This document shows, piece after piece, positions 48,643-63,100 of a DNA stretch of 64,000 nt (position 1 is its first letter; each line of letters opens with the position of its first letter). The notes under the pieces are model-generated. The model saw only the letters and a list, made by a program, of their open reading frames with translations. It did no database searches and was not told the origin of the DNA. Position numbers and translations under genes: made by a program. The stretch is from Verticillium longisporum. Its lineage: Eukaryota; Ascomycota; Sordariomycetes; Glomerellales; Plectosphaerellaceae. The DNA lies in contig JAETXT010000008.1 of the NCBI GenBank assembly GCA_019188255.1, positions 930,001-994,000 of the forward strand, read 5' to 3'.

Positions 48643-49921
48643 GTCGTCTCGTATCAGGGCTGCGATCCGCTCATGAGCGACGATTTCGTGGAATCATGGT
48701 CTACGTGTAGTCGCGAAGAAGACCCTTCACCTCGAAATAGTAACCGTGAAAGGGGGACACCGGGGCTTTTCAGTTACGTCCCCCCGCAAGCACAAACTTC
48801 AGACTGGCCCGGGTCAACCCTGTTTGCTTTGGGGATTGCCAGCCGGGCGGGCGGTAGGGCTGGACGTAACCACTGCATTTCTGGGGGCGCTGGCGCGCTC
48901 TGGAGACGAATGCCTGATGTCCTCACATTGACACTTGTCCATGTGTCGGCAAGTCCCAGCGCGAGAGCGTTTGGGTGCCCTTCTCGGTCCCGTCTGCCAG
49001 CTCACGGCAGGGAAGCGAAAGGTGGCCCGATGCGGAATGGAACTTGCCAATGAAAGCGCTAGGTATAACGCCATCAACGCAAGCTAGCGAGCAAGGTTCG
49101 GTAAAGTGACGCAAAGACATCGGCGTCCGGGTTGACTGCCGGCGGCAGACGATGCTTGGTTGGCTAGCTTGGTTCCATCGAGATGAACCACAATAGGCAT
49201 GTAAACCCGAAATCTATATCATGAGATCGTTATGCACCGAGTCGAGCACAGGGCGCTATGAGGCAAATGATCGATCTCAAGGAGTGGGCGAGATGCTCCG
49301 GCTCCGCGCTCTGTTCATCAAATGGTTTTAGGACTATTGAGGGGCGTTCCGCTTCGTCTCAGCTGTCTCGCGCTGTCAGAGGGCGAAAAAAGTTTCGAGG
49401 CTTCGAGAATAAGCCAGGGCCAAGACATGCAGGATAGCGGGAGAATCAGTCAAGCTTCCATCAGCAAGCATGGCCAGACAGGATGCCACGAGCTTGGAAG
49501 TATGGAGTCTGAGAAGAAGCCTTGCCGCTGGATAATCTAACGGTTATCGCGTTAGGGGCCGTCCGCTGACAGTTGTTTCTCGACCACTTCATCCTTTCAC
49601 ATCGGTGTACCTCGCTGCGCACTCCACCTTCCTTCTCAATGATGGTCAAGAAGGCGATGGAGGCAAGTGCAACAATGCAGCAGCCTAGACAGTCGAAGGG
49701 ATGGCTCCTTCCATATCATTTCCTTATGGTACCGCTCTGTTCAGACTCTTTAAAGAATGTCACATAACAGCCGAGTTAAGGAATCGTCAGCCAGTATTAC
49801 AACCATCACGCAGCCTCAGACCTACTCTCCAGCCCGCCCATACCATTAAATTGCATTATCACCAAGCAAACCCCGAGAATCGCTTCACCTAAAATTACAC
49901 CTCCCAAAAAGATCCGCAAAA
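48643..49921. other. Intergenic
   Basis: Receptor promoter on the left; no supported gene, RNA or repeat in the remaining 1.2 kb. Confidence 0.5.
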
Positions 49922-50332
49922 ATGATGATCGAAACATTCTTCCTGCTCCCGGTCCTCCTGGCCGCGGCGACCGATCCTCTCCCCACCGCGGCCACCACCA
50001 CAGTCGAGGCCTCACCGCCCGCGTGCCTCCTCGCCGTCCTCAGCAAGCAGTCCACCCCTTGCAAAATCGCCGAGATCTGCAAAGACAGCCAGGACCGCGT
50101 CCTCGCCGCCATCGAGAACGTCTGCCTCCCCGACCGCGTCGAGCCCGCCCGGCAAGCCTTCTCCAGCGCCTGCTCCGCCCGCGGCGTCGACGTCACCGTC
50201 ACTCCCACTGCTGCTGGCGGTGATGGCGGCTCGAGCGGCGGCGGCATTCATGCCCCGGAGCCCGAGATCCTTCTCTACGCCGTCGCCGGTGCCTGGGCTG
50301 CCAGCGCCGTTATCAGCATCTACTTTGTCTAA
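49922..50332 (+). CDS. Small cysteine-containing secretory protein with C-terminal hydrophobic tail
   Basis: 136 residues, single exon. A signal peptide of about 17 residues (IETFFLLPVLLAAAT) is followed by a helical cysteine domain with five cysteines: ACLLAVL, PCKIAEIC, ENVCLPD and SSACSARG. A glycine/serine spacer and a C-terminal hydrophobic stretch (LLYAVAGAWAASAVISIYFV) suggest a GPI anchor or a single membrane span. The spacing is loosely reminiscent of reduced CFEM-like domains but lacks the eight cysteines. Two adjacent ATGs (49922 and 49925) are possible starts. Unknown function; a wall or surface protein is the simplest reading. Confidence 0.7.
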   Translation: MMIETFFLLPVLLAAATDPLPTAATTTVEASPPACLLAVLSKQSTPCKIAEICKDSQDRVLAAIENVCLPDRVEPARQAFSSACSARGVDVTVTPTAAGGDGGSSGGGIHAPEPEILLYAVAGAWAASAVISIYFV

Positions 50333-50663
50333 GACATCAGTTCGTGCGTGTCCTGTGCGTCTTTCGACACCTATGAAGGAAAGAGCACTTTGCATACGCA
50401 ACTCTTCTCGACAGCAAGCAGACATTCAGACCAGCATGAAAGGGGCCAGACAAGGAAAGGGCAGAGGTCATTGAAGTTGGCACGAGGCGTTCAAGGGGTC
50501 AAGGAGTCGCATGGTCCTTTTTGTGTATGATGATACCCGTTATCCTACAGCTCTGGCGTAGAGACAAAATTCATTTCAGCCCATCTTTGGGTGGCACGTA
50601 AAACCCCCAAAAAAGGCCCCACGAATCTATGCATTTAAAACAGTGTTGTAGCTTGGTTTCGCT
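50333..50663. other. Intergenic between convergent genes
   Basis: Nothing recognised. Confidence 0.5.
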
Positions 50664-53008
<2,345 letters not shown>

Positions 53009-54629
53009 TTAGTCATCGTAATATGGATCACCATCATACTCGCCGTGTTGCGCCTGCGTGCTCACCCACTCTTCGCTCGCTAGCCCTCTCGCCAACCGCC
53101 TCTTGAGATCCTGCGCGTCCTTGTGCCAGTCGCACGCATAGTCGCATGGCGGTATCGCGGTCTCGCCAAAGTAGCTGCAGATCTCTGCGTGACGACACAA
53201 GCTTGTGTTCTCGCAGTAGAGCGCCAGACGCTGTAGGCTTCTCAGCTGCGCATCGCTGTTCGACCCGTCCCGGCTACCCCTGCTGACCATGTTCTGCACT
53301 CGCTGGAGATCCTCGCGGCTGTAGTAGAGGAAACAATAGCTCGCGTTGCCATCACGTCCAGCACGTCCTGCCTCCTGGTAGTACCCTTCGAAGGACTTCG
53401 GGAGCCGCCAGTGGACCACGAAACGGACATTGTCCTTGTCGATACCCATGCCGAACGCCGTTGTAGCTACAATGATATCGTAGCCCGGCTCATTAGTAAC
53501 CCAGCGGGCCAGCGTCGACTCCTTCACCTCCTTGGTCAGTTTCGCATGGAAGGGGCGGGCACCGATACCCTCTTGGCTTAGGGCGTTGGCCAGGCTTTCA
53601 CATTCGTCCCTCGAAATAGTGTAGATGATGCCCGACACGTTGTCCAGCCGCTCGCCCAGTGCTTCCAGTTCCGACTTGCGTGGCTCCGCCTTCCGCCTGT
53701 CGTGGACGCTGCGAATCCACTTGATAAAATTGGATAGCCTGCCGTCTTCCCGATCTTGTGTGTACCTGATCTCGAGATGCAGGTTCGGACGGTGCGCCGA
53801 CATGACGAAGCTTTTGAGCCTCTCAGGGGTCGCACTCAGACCGAGCGTCAACAGAATGTCATCACGAACTAGTGGGTTAGCAGTCGCAGTCAGACACGTA
53901 ATCGGGACCGTGGGAAACGTTTCTCGAAACCACGAGAGCCGCTTGAAATCTTTGCGGAAGTCGTGACCCCATTCAGAGATGCAATGCGCCTCATCTATAG
54001 CGATCCGCGCTAGCTCGCACTGCTGGTGCACCAACTTGAGGCGGTTGCGGAAAGACTCTGACGAGCACAGCTCAGGCGTGACATAGAGAAGCCTGGTCCG
54101 GGGTGTCCGCTGGCGAGATCTCTATTGATACGATCCTTCTCCTCGGGCCTGGTGTTACTGTTGTACGAGCTGGCCTTGATGCCTGCGGCTTGCAGCTGTT
54201 CCACTTGGTTCATCTGGACATCTCAGCCGAGCTCGTGGCGCCGCAAAGAAAGGGGTTGAGCTCTCACCATCAAACTCAACAGGGGCGACACGACGATGGT
54301 GACTGGAGCACGACTTGTAAGGGCGTCAAGTTTGTACACGAGATACGACTCAACTCACTGCCTTGGTCGATGCATGCTGGAAGCTGAAAGCATAGGCTCT
54401 TGCCAAAGGAGGTGGCGGCTTGCACAAAGACATCGTTGCCGTCGAGTGCCGCCGTTATGATCTCCCTCTGCTGTGGTCTGGGCCATTTAAATTTTTGGTC
54501 AACGCATGCGTCTTGCAGAGAAAACGTGGCCAGAAGAACGCTTGCGTACCTGAAGCTCTTTTTTTTGAACTGTCGACGCAGGGTAAAGTCAATATCGACA
54601 CATGAATTGCTTCTTGACAGGGGAGCCAT
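53009..54629 (-). CDS. Short RecQ-family DNA helicase
   Basis: 479 residues in four exons (introns 54549-54478, 54358-54303 and 54267-54214). It has every core motif: Q-like FRPQQREII, Walker A AATSFGKS at 47-54, ITIVVSPLLSLM, DEAH at 152-155 in IAIDEAHCISEWGHDFR, CLTATAN, VATTAFGMGIDKDNVRFVVHW and YYQEAGRAGRDG. The RecQ zinc-binding region follows (C, C, C, C in YCENTSLCRHAEIC and PPCDYACDWH). There is no HRDC domain and no long N-terminal region, so it is much smaller than the Sgs1/BLM type. The frame shifts at 54098-54103. One extra G turns the text into GHPGTRLLYVTPEL. Probably nuclear repair or recombination; the specific role is unknown. Confidence 0.9.
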
Positions 54630-56348
54630 GGCACCGGTTTCGCATGGGCACTGGGCGGGAAGGGCGGTGGACGGGGTGGGGGCGGCCGAGCGACCGTGTG
54701 TTCCACGAGGTCAGGCGAGGCAAGACGAGGCGAAGCGAGGCTGTCTGAGGAGAGAGAAGAAATAAGGATGTGTTTTGTTTCCTGCGTCATGCGGTCCCGC
54801 CACCTAGGTCGATATTGACAGAACCAAGGCCGCGCAGCGAGTCGTTTCGGCTCGTATTCGTCGGCGTTTGGTATTTCTTCTCACGGTTCAGTCGGTGATG
54901 TTCACTTGCCAGTTGACAATGTCCGATACCTTCAAACCAATCCTCTTTTTGGTGTTGGGGTGTCTCGTCGGCTTCCCTTTTGGGCGGTCCGCAGGTATGG
55001 GATCTCCGCTCAACCGCCGAGACCCAGCCAGCGGAAACAAGGAGGATCAGCGTCTGACTCGACAGGAGTTCGCTCCAACTGTAGATGTCAAGGGGATGCC
55101 TCGGATGCCCGTGGGCAACAAGAGTTGAAGGTGGGCGTGGCGTGACTTGCGATAAGAAGTGCTCGGGCGGTTTAACGAACAGACATCATGCTCTGGAGGA
55201 AGAAACAAACATCTCTCGACTGATGCCTGAATTGGAGACCAAGGTAGGTACCTAGGTACCTACCGAAGTACCTACCTTAGCAATGCAGGCCCACCGCACC
55301 GCCTCAAGGCATCTCTCCTTCCAGGAACGCTGTCAGCGTGCCAAGAGGCCTGGAACGCGGCCCATCCCGGGGATCTGGATCTCTCTGCACTGGGACACCC
55401 CTAAAGCTTCCAGGGGCTCCCCTAAAGACGCCGCCAAGAGCCGAGTGTTACAGTGGTCCATTGCCTCCAACCACGTGAGTATTGCTCACCAAACCCTGTG
55501 CACACAGTGACGTCCCTTGCACTGCTTGAGCGATTGGCCCCTGGTGTGCCTTGCAGATACACTAAACCATACCTGCTTTAGCCGCCCTGACGAAGTAGAC
55601 CCACTGTGGGCGATGTGCTCACTATGTGCACCCCATCTCTGAGGAGGCCCAACACTCATGTCCGCTGCAGTCTGGGTGGAAGCTCACCCGTTGGACGTCA
55701 CGATTAGCTTGCTCTAGGAGCACGGTGGCGTCGACCCAGTACATCAGGAAACAACAGGGGGCACCCTTTGGCCCCCCTTCTCCTTCTTTCTGCCCTCACG
55801 CCAGCCGCTGGCCGTACCAAGCCTGCACGCCCGTTCCTCCACCTCCACCTTTGCTCGCCAAAGACGAAAGCTCCATGTCGGGTTATCAGTTTCACAACCC
55901 GGCGCTGTCTTGTCCTTCCATTTGAACAAAACTGACCCCGATCCCCACGGGAAACATCTCCGCCTCGCCTTCTCACACGTCCTGTCCACTCGACTCGGAG
56001 ACCGCCTCCCGACTGAACTGCGGCTTGTCCTTCTGTTCACCCGTTCGAAATTCCACGCCCACGACACCCATGATGAACTTGCCTGCCCCCGAGTCACGTT
56101 TGGTTTGACCTAAGGCTCGACCTCCCAAGGCACACTTTGTCTGAGACGAGACGCCTCTCCACATTCGATCATCGCATCCCTGAACCGTACCAGCCGTTTC
56201 GCTCGTCGACATTGAACGTCGTTATCGATCCCGATCCCGATCCTTCGCGGAGCACAACTCTTGCCCTCTCCTCTCCGAGTGACCGAGCAGTCCGAACACC
56301 ACCGACCCGACCGGTCCAGTTTGTCATCGCAGAGCCCGACAAAGGGCA
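54630..56348. other. Intergenic
   Basis: 1.7 kb with the AGGTA/TACCT palindrome at 55241-55279 and, toward the right, the leader of the SOG2 gene. A short frame near 54,919 with a hydrophobic start is discussed under rejected items. Confidence 0.5.
55241..55279. repeat. AGGTA/TACCT palindromic repeat
   Basis: AAGGTAGGTACCTAGGTACC followed by TACCGAAGTACCTACCTTA; mirrors itself around CCTAGG and again at the outer arms. Confidence 0.75.
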
Positions 56349-59300
56349 ATGGACAGAATGGAAAGGTCAAATGGCCCTCGAGGCTTGCCCGACAATCCTG
56401 CCCAGGGCGTTCGACGCTTGCCGATGGGAAATTCGCTCCCACCGCCCATGCCGCCCATGCCCAACATCCGCAACACCTCCTCATCCAACGCGACACTGTC
56501 CGCATCGACACCTATATCATCTGCGCAGGTCATTGCGCTGGCCAGAGAGGCTATGCAGAACGCCCTCCGAGAAAACGAGTCCCAAGCTGCGGAAGCTAGT
56601 GCTGTCAGTAATGACTTGAAGCCAGGCGTCACGATAGATCTGAGTCGGAAAGGGATCCAGAAGCTCCCCGAGGAGGTGGTGGATATCATCAAGAATGAAC
56701 TTGAACGGTTAGTCTGCCGCGAAAATCGAGTGTCTCGCCGTCCTCCCCCTGATTCTAACTCGATATCTTCCCGAATTCCAGACTTGCCTTGTCTCACAAT
56801 CAAGTGGCCTCATTTCCTTCAAGATTCGCCGAGTGCACCTCACTACGGTATCTGAACGTCAGGAACAACCAGATCCGAGAGTTCCCCCTGCCTGTTAGTT
56901 TCTCAATATCCACTCCCCTTGCGACAGCTGTCTAACCTTGATCCAAGTTGTGCGATCTGAAATCGTTGGAGATTCTCGACTTGAGCAAGAACAAGTTGAG
57001 GGTGCTGCCCCCGGAGATCGTCAAGCTTACCTCGTTAAAAGTCTTTTCAGTTCAGAGGAATCGCATCGAAGAATTGCCTCTCGCTCTAGCCGACATGGTA
57101 TCATTGCAGGTTCTCAAGTTCGACGGGAATCCAATCAGTTTCCCGCCACGCGAGGTTTTACAAGTCCAGGCAACCAGTCCGCCGAACGAAGGATTCCTGA
57201 AGGAAAGTGAGGTGACGGAGATTGCCGTCACGTCTCACATCAAAAAGTACCTCCGACAAAAGGTAGTCAGCAATGGGCGTGCCGAGTCCGAAAGCGCAGA
57301 CGAATCCAGTGAGAGCATAGAAACACCACGCATGCCACCGATCAAGCGAGTCACCAGCGGCCGATTCCCCGTCAAAGTCAATGGCGCAGACCCTCCGGAC
57401 AGCATTCGATCACCAGCTGCCATTCGAGCCCCACCGATCCCTTCACGTTCACATTACCGAGGCCTGTCGCAGCAATCAACAACTATGCGAAGACCGGGCG
57501 TCATGCCTCTCACCATCGGCAACGTCAACGAGCGCGTCAGAAGTAACTCCGAAACAGTACTCCAAGCATCAAGAGGTGAACGGCCAGAGTCCCGCGCTCG
57601 GCGTATGGGTGTCGTTTCGCAAAAGCAGAACCAGCTTGGCACCTTGGACGAGACGCAGGCCAATAACCGATTCAGTCACTATCGCGGCCTTAGCCACGGA
57701 TCTGCCATGACTGGTGCCCCCGTGAGCATGGCACTCAAGAGCCCCAACAGCCCTGCCGAGCCCTTTCTACAGCGGCCGGTCTATGTGCGGCGACTGTCGA
57801 TCCTGCCTGAGCGTCGACGCGAGTCCAAGGTGTTCGACCCTATTCTCGAGGCTGCGAAGGGCATTCTATACGCCGTTTTCCAGATCCATCCAATGATCCA
57901 GATGTTGATGAGTCTGACTAGCGACGGCTCTGCTAAGAGGTCGAGCCTCGAGATGATTTTCTACAACACGAATTCACATGTTGAGGAGCTAGAGCAAGAA
58001 ATCCAGAACCACGATCCCACGGTGGGCGGCGAGGACCAGTCCGGCTACGACTCTGGTTATAATGACGAGAATGTGCGGCGGGCGTGCCAAACACTTGTGG
58101 GCGCCTACACCCATGTGTGTGCTCTTCTTACCAACAACATCGACTCTTTCGTCGACAATGGAGATCCACGGTACATCCGGACACTCTTGATGCTCATCTA
58201 CAACAGCGTCATGGAGATCAGAGTGACTTTGCTCGCCATGCCCTCTGGGCAGAGTCAGCAACCATGGGACAACAGGGGCTTCACCGGGAACACCATTAAG
58301 CCGCACTCGCGTGATAACTCCAACGCTGTAACCCCAACTGCCGACCGCATGGGGCCGCCGCCGCAACGCACGCGGGGTCCCCAGTATCTTCACAACCCTA
58401 GCAACCTCAGAGTTGCCACTGACGTGCCCATATCATACGTCAACGGCAACGGCAATGGAGGCAACCGCACCGCAACCCTAACGTCGGCGACCCCTCGATC
58501 TGGGGAATCATTTTCCTCCAATGTATCGAGCAACCGTGGCATATCTGATTTTACGGATGACGACCGGTACTTTGAGAATATTTTCTTGATCCTTCGAAGG
58601 TCTTCTGATCTCGTCATGCGCACCCTACCCATGTTCCAGAGCCAGCTCGCCAACGGTGCGCGGGTAGCAGCAGGGCAGCGTGCTTTGGAGGATGAGATTC
58701 GACGCTGGAAAGGATTGATTCAAGAGTGTGGCCGGACCATACAACAAGCCGAACTGCTCAAGAACCGCCTTTCATTGATAAAGCTGAAAGAGCCAGGAGT
58801 CATGGGACAGTCCTCCTTCCGGAGCTTGATTAAGAGCTTCGTCAATGCTTGGGCAGAGTTTGCGACTGAGGTCAAATATGCCAGCCCGGTAGTTCCCCTG
58901 CCTGGCGATACAAGAACGAGACTGCGCCCGATTCACCAGGCGATGAAGGAAACGTCAGACACCATCTTGTCATCGCCATGGGGGTCGATGCTCTCTCACA
59001 CTGGCGGCACGCATTCTTCCAGCTCCAGCACCATCTTCAGCCCTGGCAGCCATCAGCTCAATAACCCTCCATACCAGATGCCCATGACGCCACAGAGCGC
59101 AGCTCTTGGCCCTGCTGTCCAGGCCACGGTGCCGTCGACGCCACAGAGCGCGTCATTCGCCGCAGCGTTCAACGGCAACGTCTTTGAACGCGCTGACGCC
59201 CTCATATCCATGGGTGGCATCTCCATGTCTCGTAACAATACCCTTCTTTCCAACCATGGCAATCACAGCTTCTCATCCATGACATCCCTTGCATCGGACG

Positions 59301-59398
59301 GCTACATGACGCCCTCCTCCGCCATCAGCCCCGGCGGCTTCGGTCCCGGGCCCTACCACTCCCACTCCCGCCTCAACGGCAGCAAGGTCGCCTTCTAG
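56349..59398 (+). CDS. sog2: RAM signalling network protein SOG2 (leucine-rich repeats)
   Basis: 973 residues in three exons (introns 56708-56781 and 56894-56947). Leucine-rich repeats occupy roughly residues 95-230: VTIDLSRKGIQKLPEEVV, LALSHNQVASFPSRF, YLNVRNNQIREFPL, ILDLSKNKLRVLPPEIV and VFSVQRNRIEELPLAL. A disordered S/R/P-rich part follows with repeated HYRGLS motifs. The SOG2 domain begins near VFDPILEAAKGILYAVFQIHPM and includes a helical region with LEDEIRRWKGLIQECGRTI. Sog2 is a scaffold of the RAM pathway with the Cbk1 (COT-1) kinase, Mob2 and Tao3, controlling polarised growth and cell separation. HYRGLS-type sites resemble Cbk1-family HxRxxS consensus. Frame is intact. Confidence 0.93.
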
Positions 59399-60163
59399 AA
59401 GAGGTTTGCTCGCCGCCGTACAAATAGAACCTAGCAAGTCCCCTCACACCTCTTGCTCCCGTCACATATACACATACAACCCTCCCCAAGGATCGACGTC
59501 CCTCTTACAATCGTCTTTGATGACGTCCCAGCCTTCGATCGAGGGGCATCGTTTCTTGTCTTTGTTTTTTTCTTCTCTGCTCTTCTCGCATAGCATTGGC
59601 GCCGGCAGGTTTCTTTGATACACAGGGAAGATAAGGAGAGCAGGTACACTCGTTACATCATAGTTTGTGTACTCCCAATTTTCCTCTTCTCGGTCAGGGC
59701 CGAAAGGAGGCTGGGTCACCACGATACAAAGGAGGCACGGCACGCAGGAACTGGACATGGGTGCCATACCTGGATTTTGTTCTTTTGGCGCAAGGGCAAG
59801 GAGGATACGCCGGGCTTTGTGAATACAGGCACACAGACATGACGATTGAGCATGAGCGGCGGTCGCCAGCGTGGGCCTCGCGATGTTCGTCGTCGGATTG
59901 TGCTGTCGGCACCTTGATGTTGAATGTATAATAGGAGCTCCTCGGAGCTGGCTGTAATGTTGATCATCAATTGCCCAATCACGGGTTCAACGCCAAGGCA
60001 TGTCGCTCTCAATCAATCTCGCCAGCAGTGACCCAACTTATGTAGTCAAGTGTTGGCGCGAAGAATGCATTTAACGACGATATCAGAAAGCGATACTCAT
60101 AGGTCTGTAGGTCTAGGCTGTCTATAGAGTCGTCCCGTACTCCTCGGCAAGCTCCCACGGCTC
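59399..60163. other. Intergenic between convergent genes
   Basis: 3' region of sog2; no gene seen. Confidence 0.5.
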
Positions 60164-63100
60164 TCAGGCGTCGAAATGCAACTTCATATTCACGGGAGAA
60201 GGAGAAAATTCTCTCCAGAAGACGTCCATGTATCGATTCAACCCTGCCGCGTCCCCGTCGTCAACGGTCTTGATCTCCCCCTGCGGACCAGGGGCCTTTC
60301 GTACATTTTTGAGACGTGCCACGGCCCGAAACATACTGACGAGCACGAAGCGACTGAGAGGACTGGCGAGAGCCTGGTTGGGGCCGTAGCCGACAAAGTG
60401 GTAGCTGTCAAGGGGTCGGGTGACCAATATATCGTTCGGTCGGGGATACACTTCCGCATTGAAGGCGAGATCAGACTACATCTCCAAGTCAGCTTCAGTA
60501 GAGTCAACGGAATCGGATGAGCTTAAGTCGCAGCCTACATATCTGATCATGAGCTTATCCCCGACTTTTAACGGTTGGGAGTGGCCTTGGACATCGCTGT
60601 CTCGATTCACGGTCTTGAAGACGCTATAGTTACCGTTCAGCCCTACACCGCAGGGTTAGGTGACCTCGCTACTCGATGGACAGATGGAATAACTTACGGA
60701 TGGCCTCCAGCGCATAATGCAGCAGCATGTCATCATGGTCATGGTCATCTGAGGCTGCCAGTTTCTGTAGAAGAGGCCAATATTCGATCCCTGGCCCCAG
60801 ATAGTAATCAACAACCTGGCATAGCATGCGAGATTGGTTGACGACGAATGCAGCCAGCGCGGGGACGATATCGACCCAGGCAATTTGACAAACGCTGACG
60901 CCTGCAACGAGCAACTTGCGAATGAACTCATAGCCAAGCTTCTTCAATTTCTTTTCAGGATCCTGACTTTCTGACTGGTGATCCTCGTTGTAAAGCAGCA
61001 GCATGATAGCCGGGACATTACTTATTTCAATTTCGAGGCTGTCACCGACTGAAGCAGCAACAGGCTGGGCTGCGATACGGATATTGTATGACAAGACCGG
61101 GTCCAGTCGCAAGAATAAGACGGCAAATATCGACTGATTCAAAACATCAACATCAGTGACACCTAAATAAAAAGGTGGACTTACCACGAGTGCGGAGTGA
61201 AGATCCCTTGGGGTGTGCGCTCCGTCAACGTCTTCCTGAGACTTCAGAGGCAATGGCAGCAAATGGCCAACGAAGTCGATGGGTACTATTTGGGGAATCA
61301 GCGGTTGTATGAATATCATCAGATGACATGAACCTACTGGCATTGGCAAAACAGGCAACCAGGTCGATTTGCAGTGTCTGGGGAAGCCCTCCGATTTTCT
61401 CTGCCTCCAGGTAGATTCATCTTGATAATTGACTGAACAAATTTCTGAACTCTTTCTCCAGGCTGGGACAGAAGATAGTCTTCTCCAGGCGAGCTCGCCT
61501 TTGCTCGAAATCAGTCGCATCGCCATACGGGCCCATTTGGTGATTAGGCTTCCCCATCAAGTACGTCAGTTGGTGCCTCCAGCTATCGCCTCCAAAGGCG
61601 TCACTCCGGAGAATCTCCTTGACGGCATGAGGACTAGAGATATGAACCTGGGGACTCAAAGTCCGTGTACGATCGAAGGAGTACCGAGGCTCTCGCTGTA
61701 GGCGCTCCACGATATTGCGGTTAGTCGTCGGCGTGACCAACGGTAGGTGAGCGTATATACTGCTAGGGGAAAAGGCAGTTGGCAGCGCTCGCAATACTAG
61801 CTTGTAGAACACACATCCATCGTCGACCAGTACATCAGATGCAGCCTCATGGTATCTGTTCATGTTCTAGTTAGCTTTTACTCTTTTTTGAAGCAGACGG
61901 AAAGCACTCGCCCCTAGTTTGTGAGGTTGCCTGTATGGTAATCGATAGTGTAGAACCGGTCGCCGCGAACTAAGCTTACTGCATCGGAGAGTATGGCTCG
62001 GCTCAACGTATAGGGGGCGCATAACCCGCTACCGGGTATCATCAATGGTTTGGCATCTTCGCTGAGAAGACCGGGATAGAGTTCAACCATGTCGGGTTGC
62101 CCATAAAGAGCCTGGAGGCGCTGTGCTACTACGGGGTCTGAGGTAATGTGCTCAAAGCATGTGTAAGGAAGCAAGCCAAAATACCTAAGAGACTGAAGTG
62201 TTAGGCCGATCCCTGTGCCAAAGGTTGAACACATACTTGCGGAAATCATTGAGAGTGGCTACACGCAAGGCGCGAGCGTGGTTGATGCCAATAACTTCAA
62301 TCATACGAAGTGCTCGGGGGATATTGTTTGGGCCGAATGCGCCTACCATTTGTCAGACGAAGAAAGGGCAATGTTTCAAAGTTGCCTACCGGCAGCATCC
62401 TCGATGCTCTCGACCCAAATCCGAGCAAGATCGCTGTCAGAGTAACGTCCATCCGGTCCTCTTGTCAAGCCACCAAAAGTACGCCGTTCGGGCTCACTGG
62501 GAACAGAACGCTCAAAGGTTGCAAAGCTATGGGAGTCTGGAGCCCCCATTCTATCTTCAGGGTCTCTAAGCAACGACTCAAGATGTGCATCCATCCACTG
62601 GTAGAAGATCAGCTGGGTCGAAATAGTGGTGGTCTCGAGGACTGTTCAGTACCTTCTCGTCTCTCTGACTGATTGCCGAATGCCACCTATAGAGCCTTGT
62701 CGACAGTCAGAAAATGGTCTGCTCGGATGTATATCTTGTGTCTCACAGGTTGAACTCGAAGCTACATTGATTTCCGCCCGCTCGAGGGATCTTTTCCGTG
62801 TCTGTATTAACTCGAGGGTCTAAACTCCTGAAAGACATGTTGATATTTGAGCTGACGCACAGTTTGGTAGAGAACTTACCAGGTCGAAGCCGTCTGGTTG
62901 AGGCCAAGAATGACGCGGAGATAGTCGTGGAGAATAATGTTAACGTATAGACCGCATACAATCAATCTTCCTGTTTGGAACAAGTCGTTGTCGAGGTTCT
63001 TAAGTGCTCGTTTCCTCATGTCCGAATCTTGGGTTCTGCTAGGCTGTGAAAACCGGTTGCGTTCATTGATCATTGCCAGTCTTTCCACAACCCAATTGTG

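Noticed and set aside
54919..55128. Short frame with a hydrophobic start (possible secreted peptide)
   Set aside because: No cysteines, no family, poor codon use and no supporting promoter or splice features.
61417..61419. Selenocysteine or readthrough at the TGA in the Ppo gene
   Set aside because: Fungi of this group lack selenocysteine insertion, and two further TAG stops are present in the same gene.
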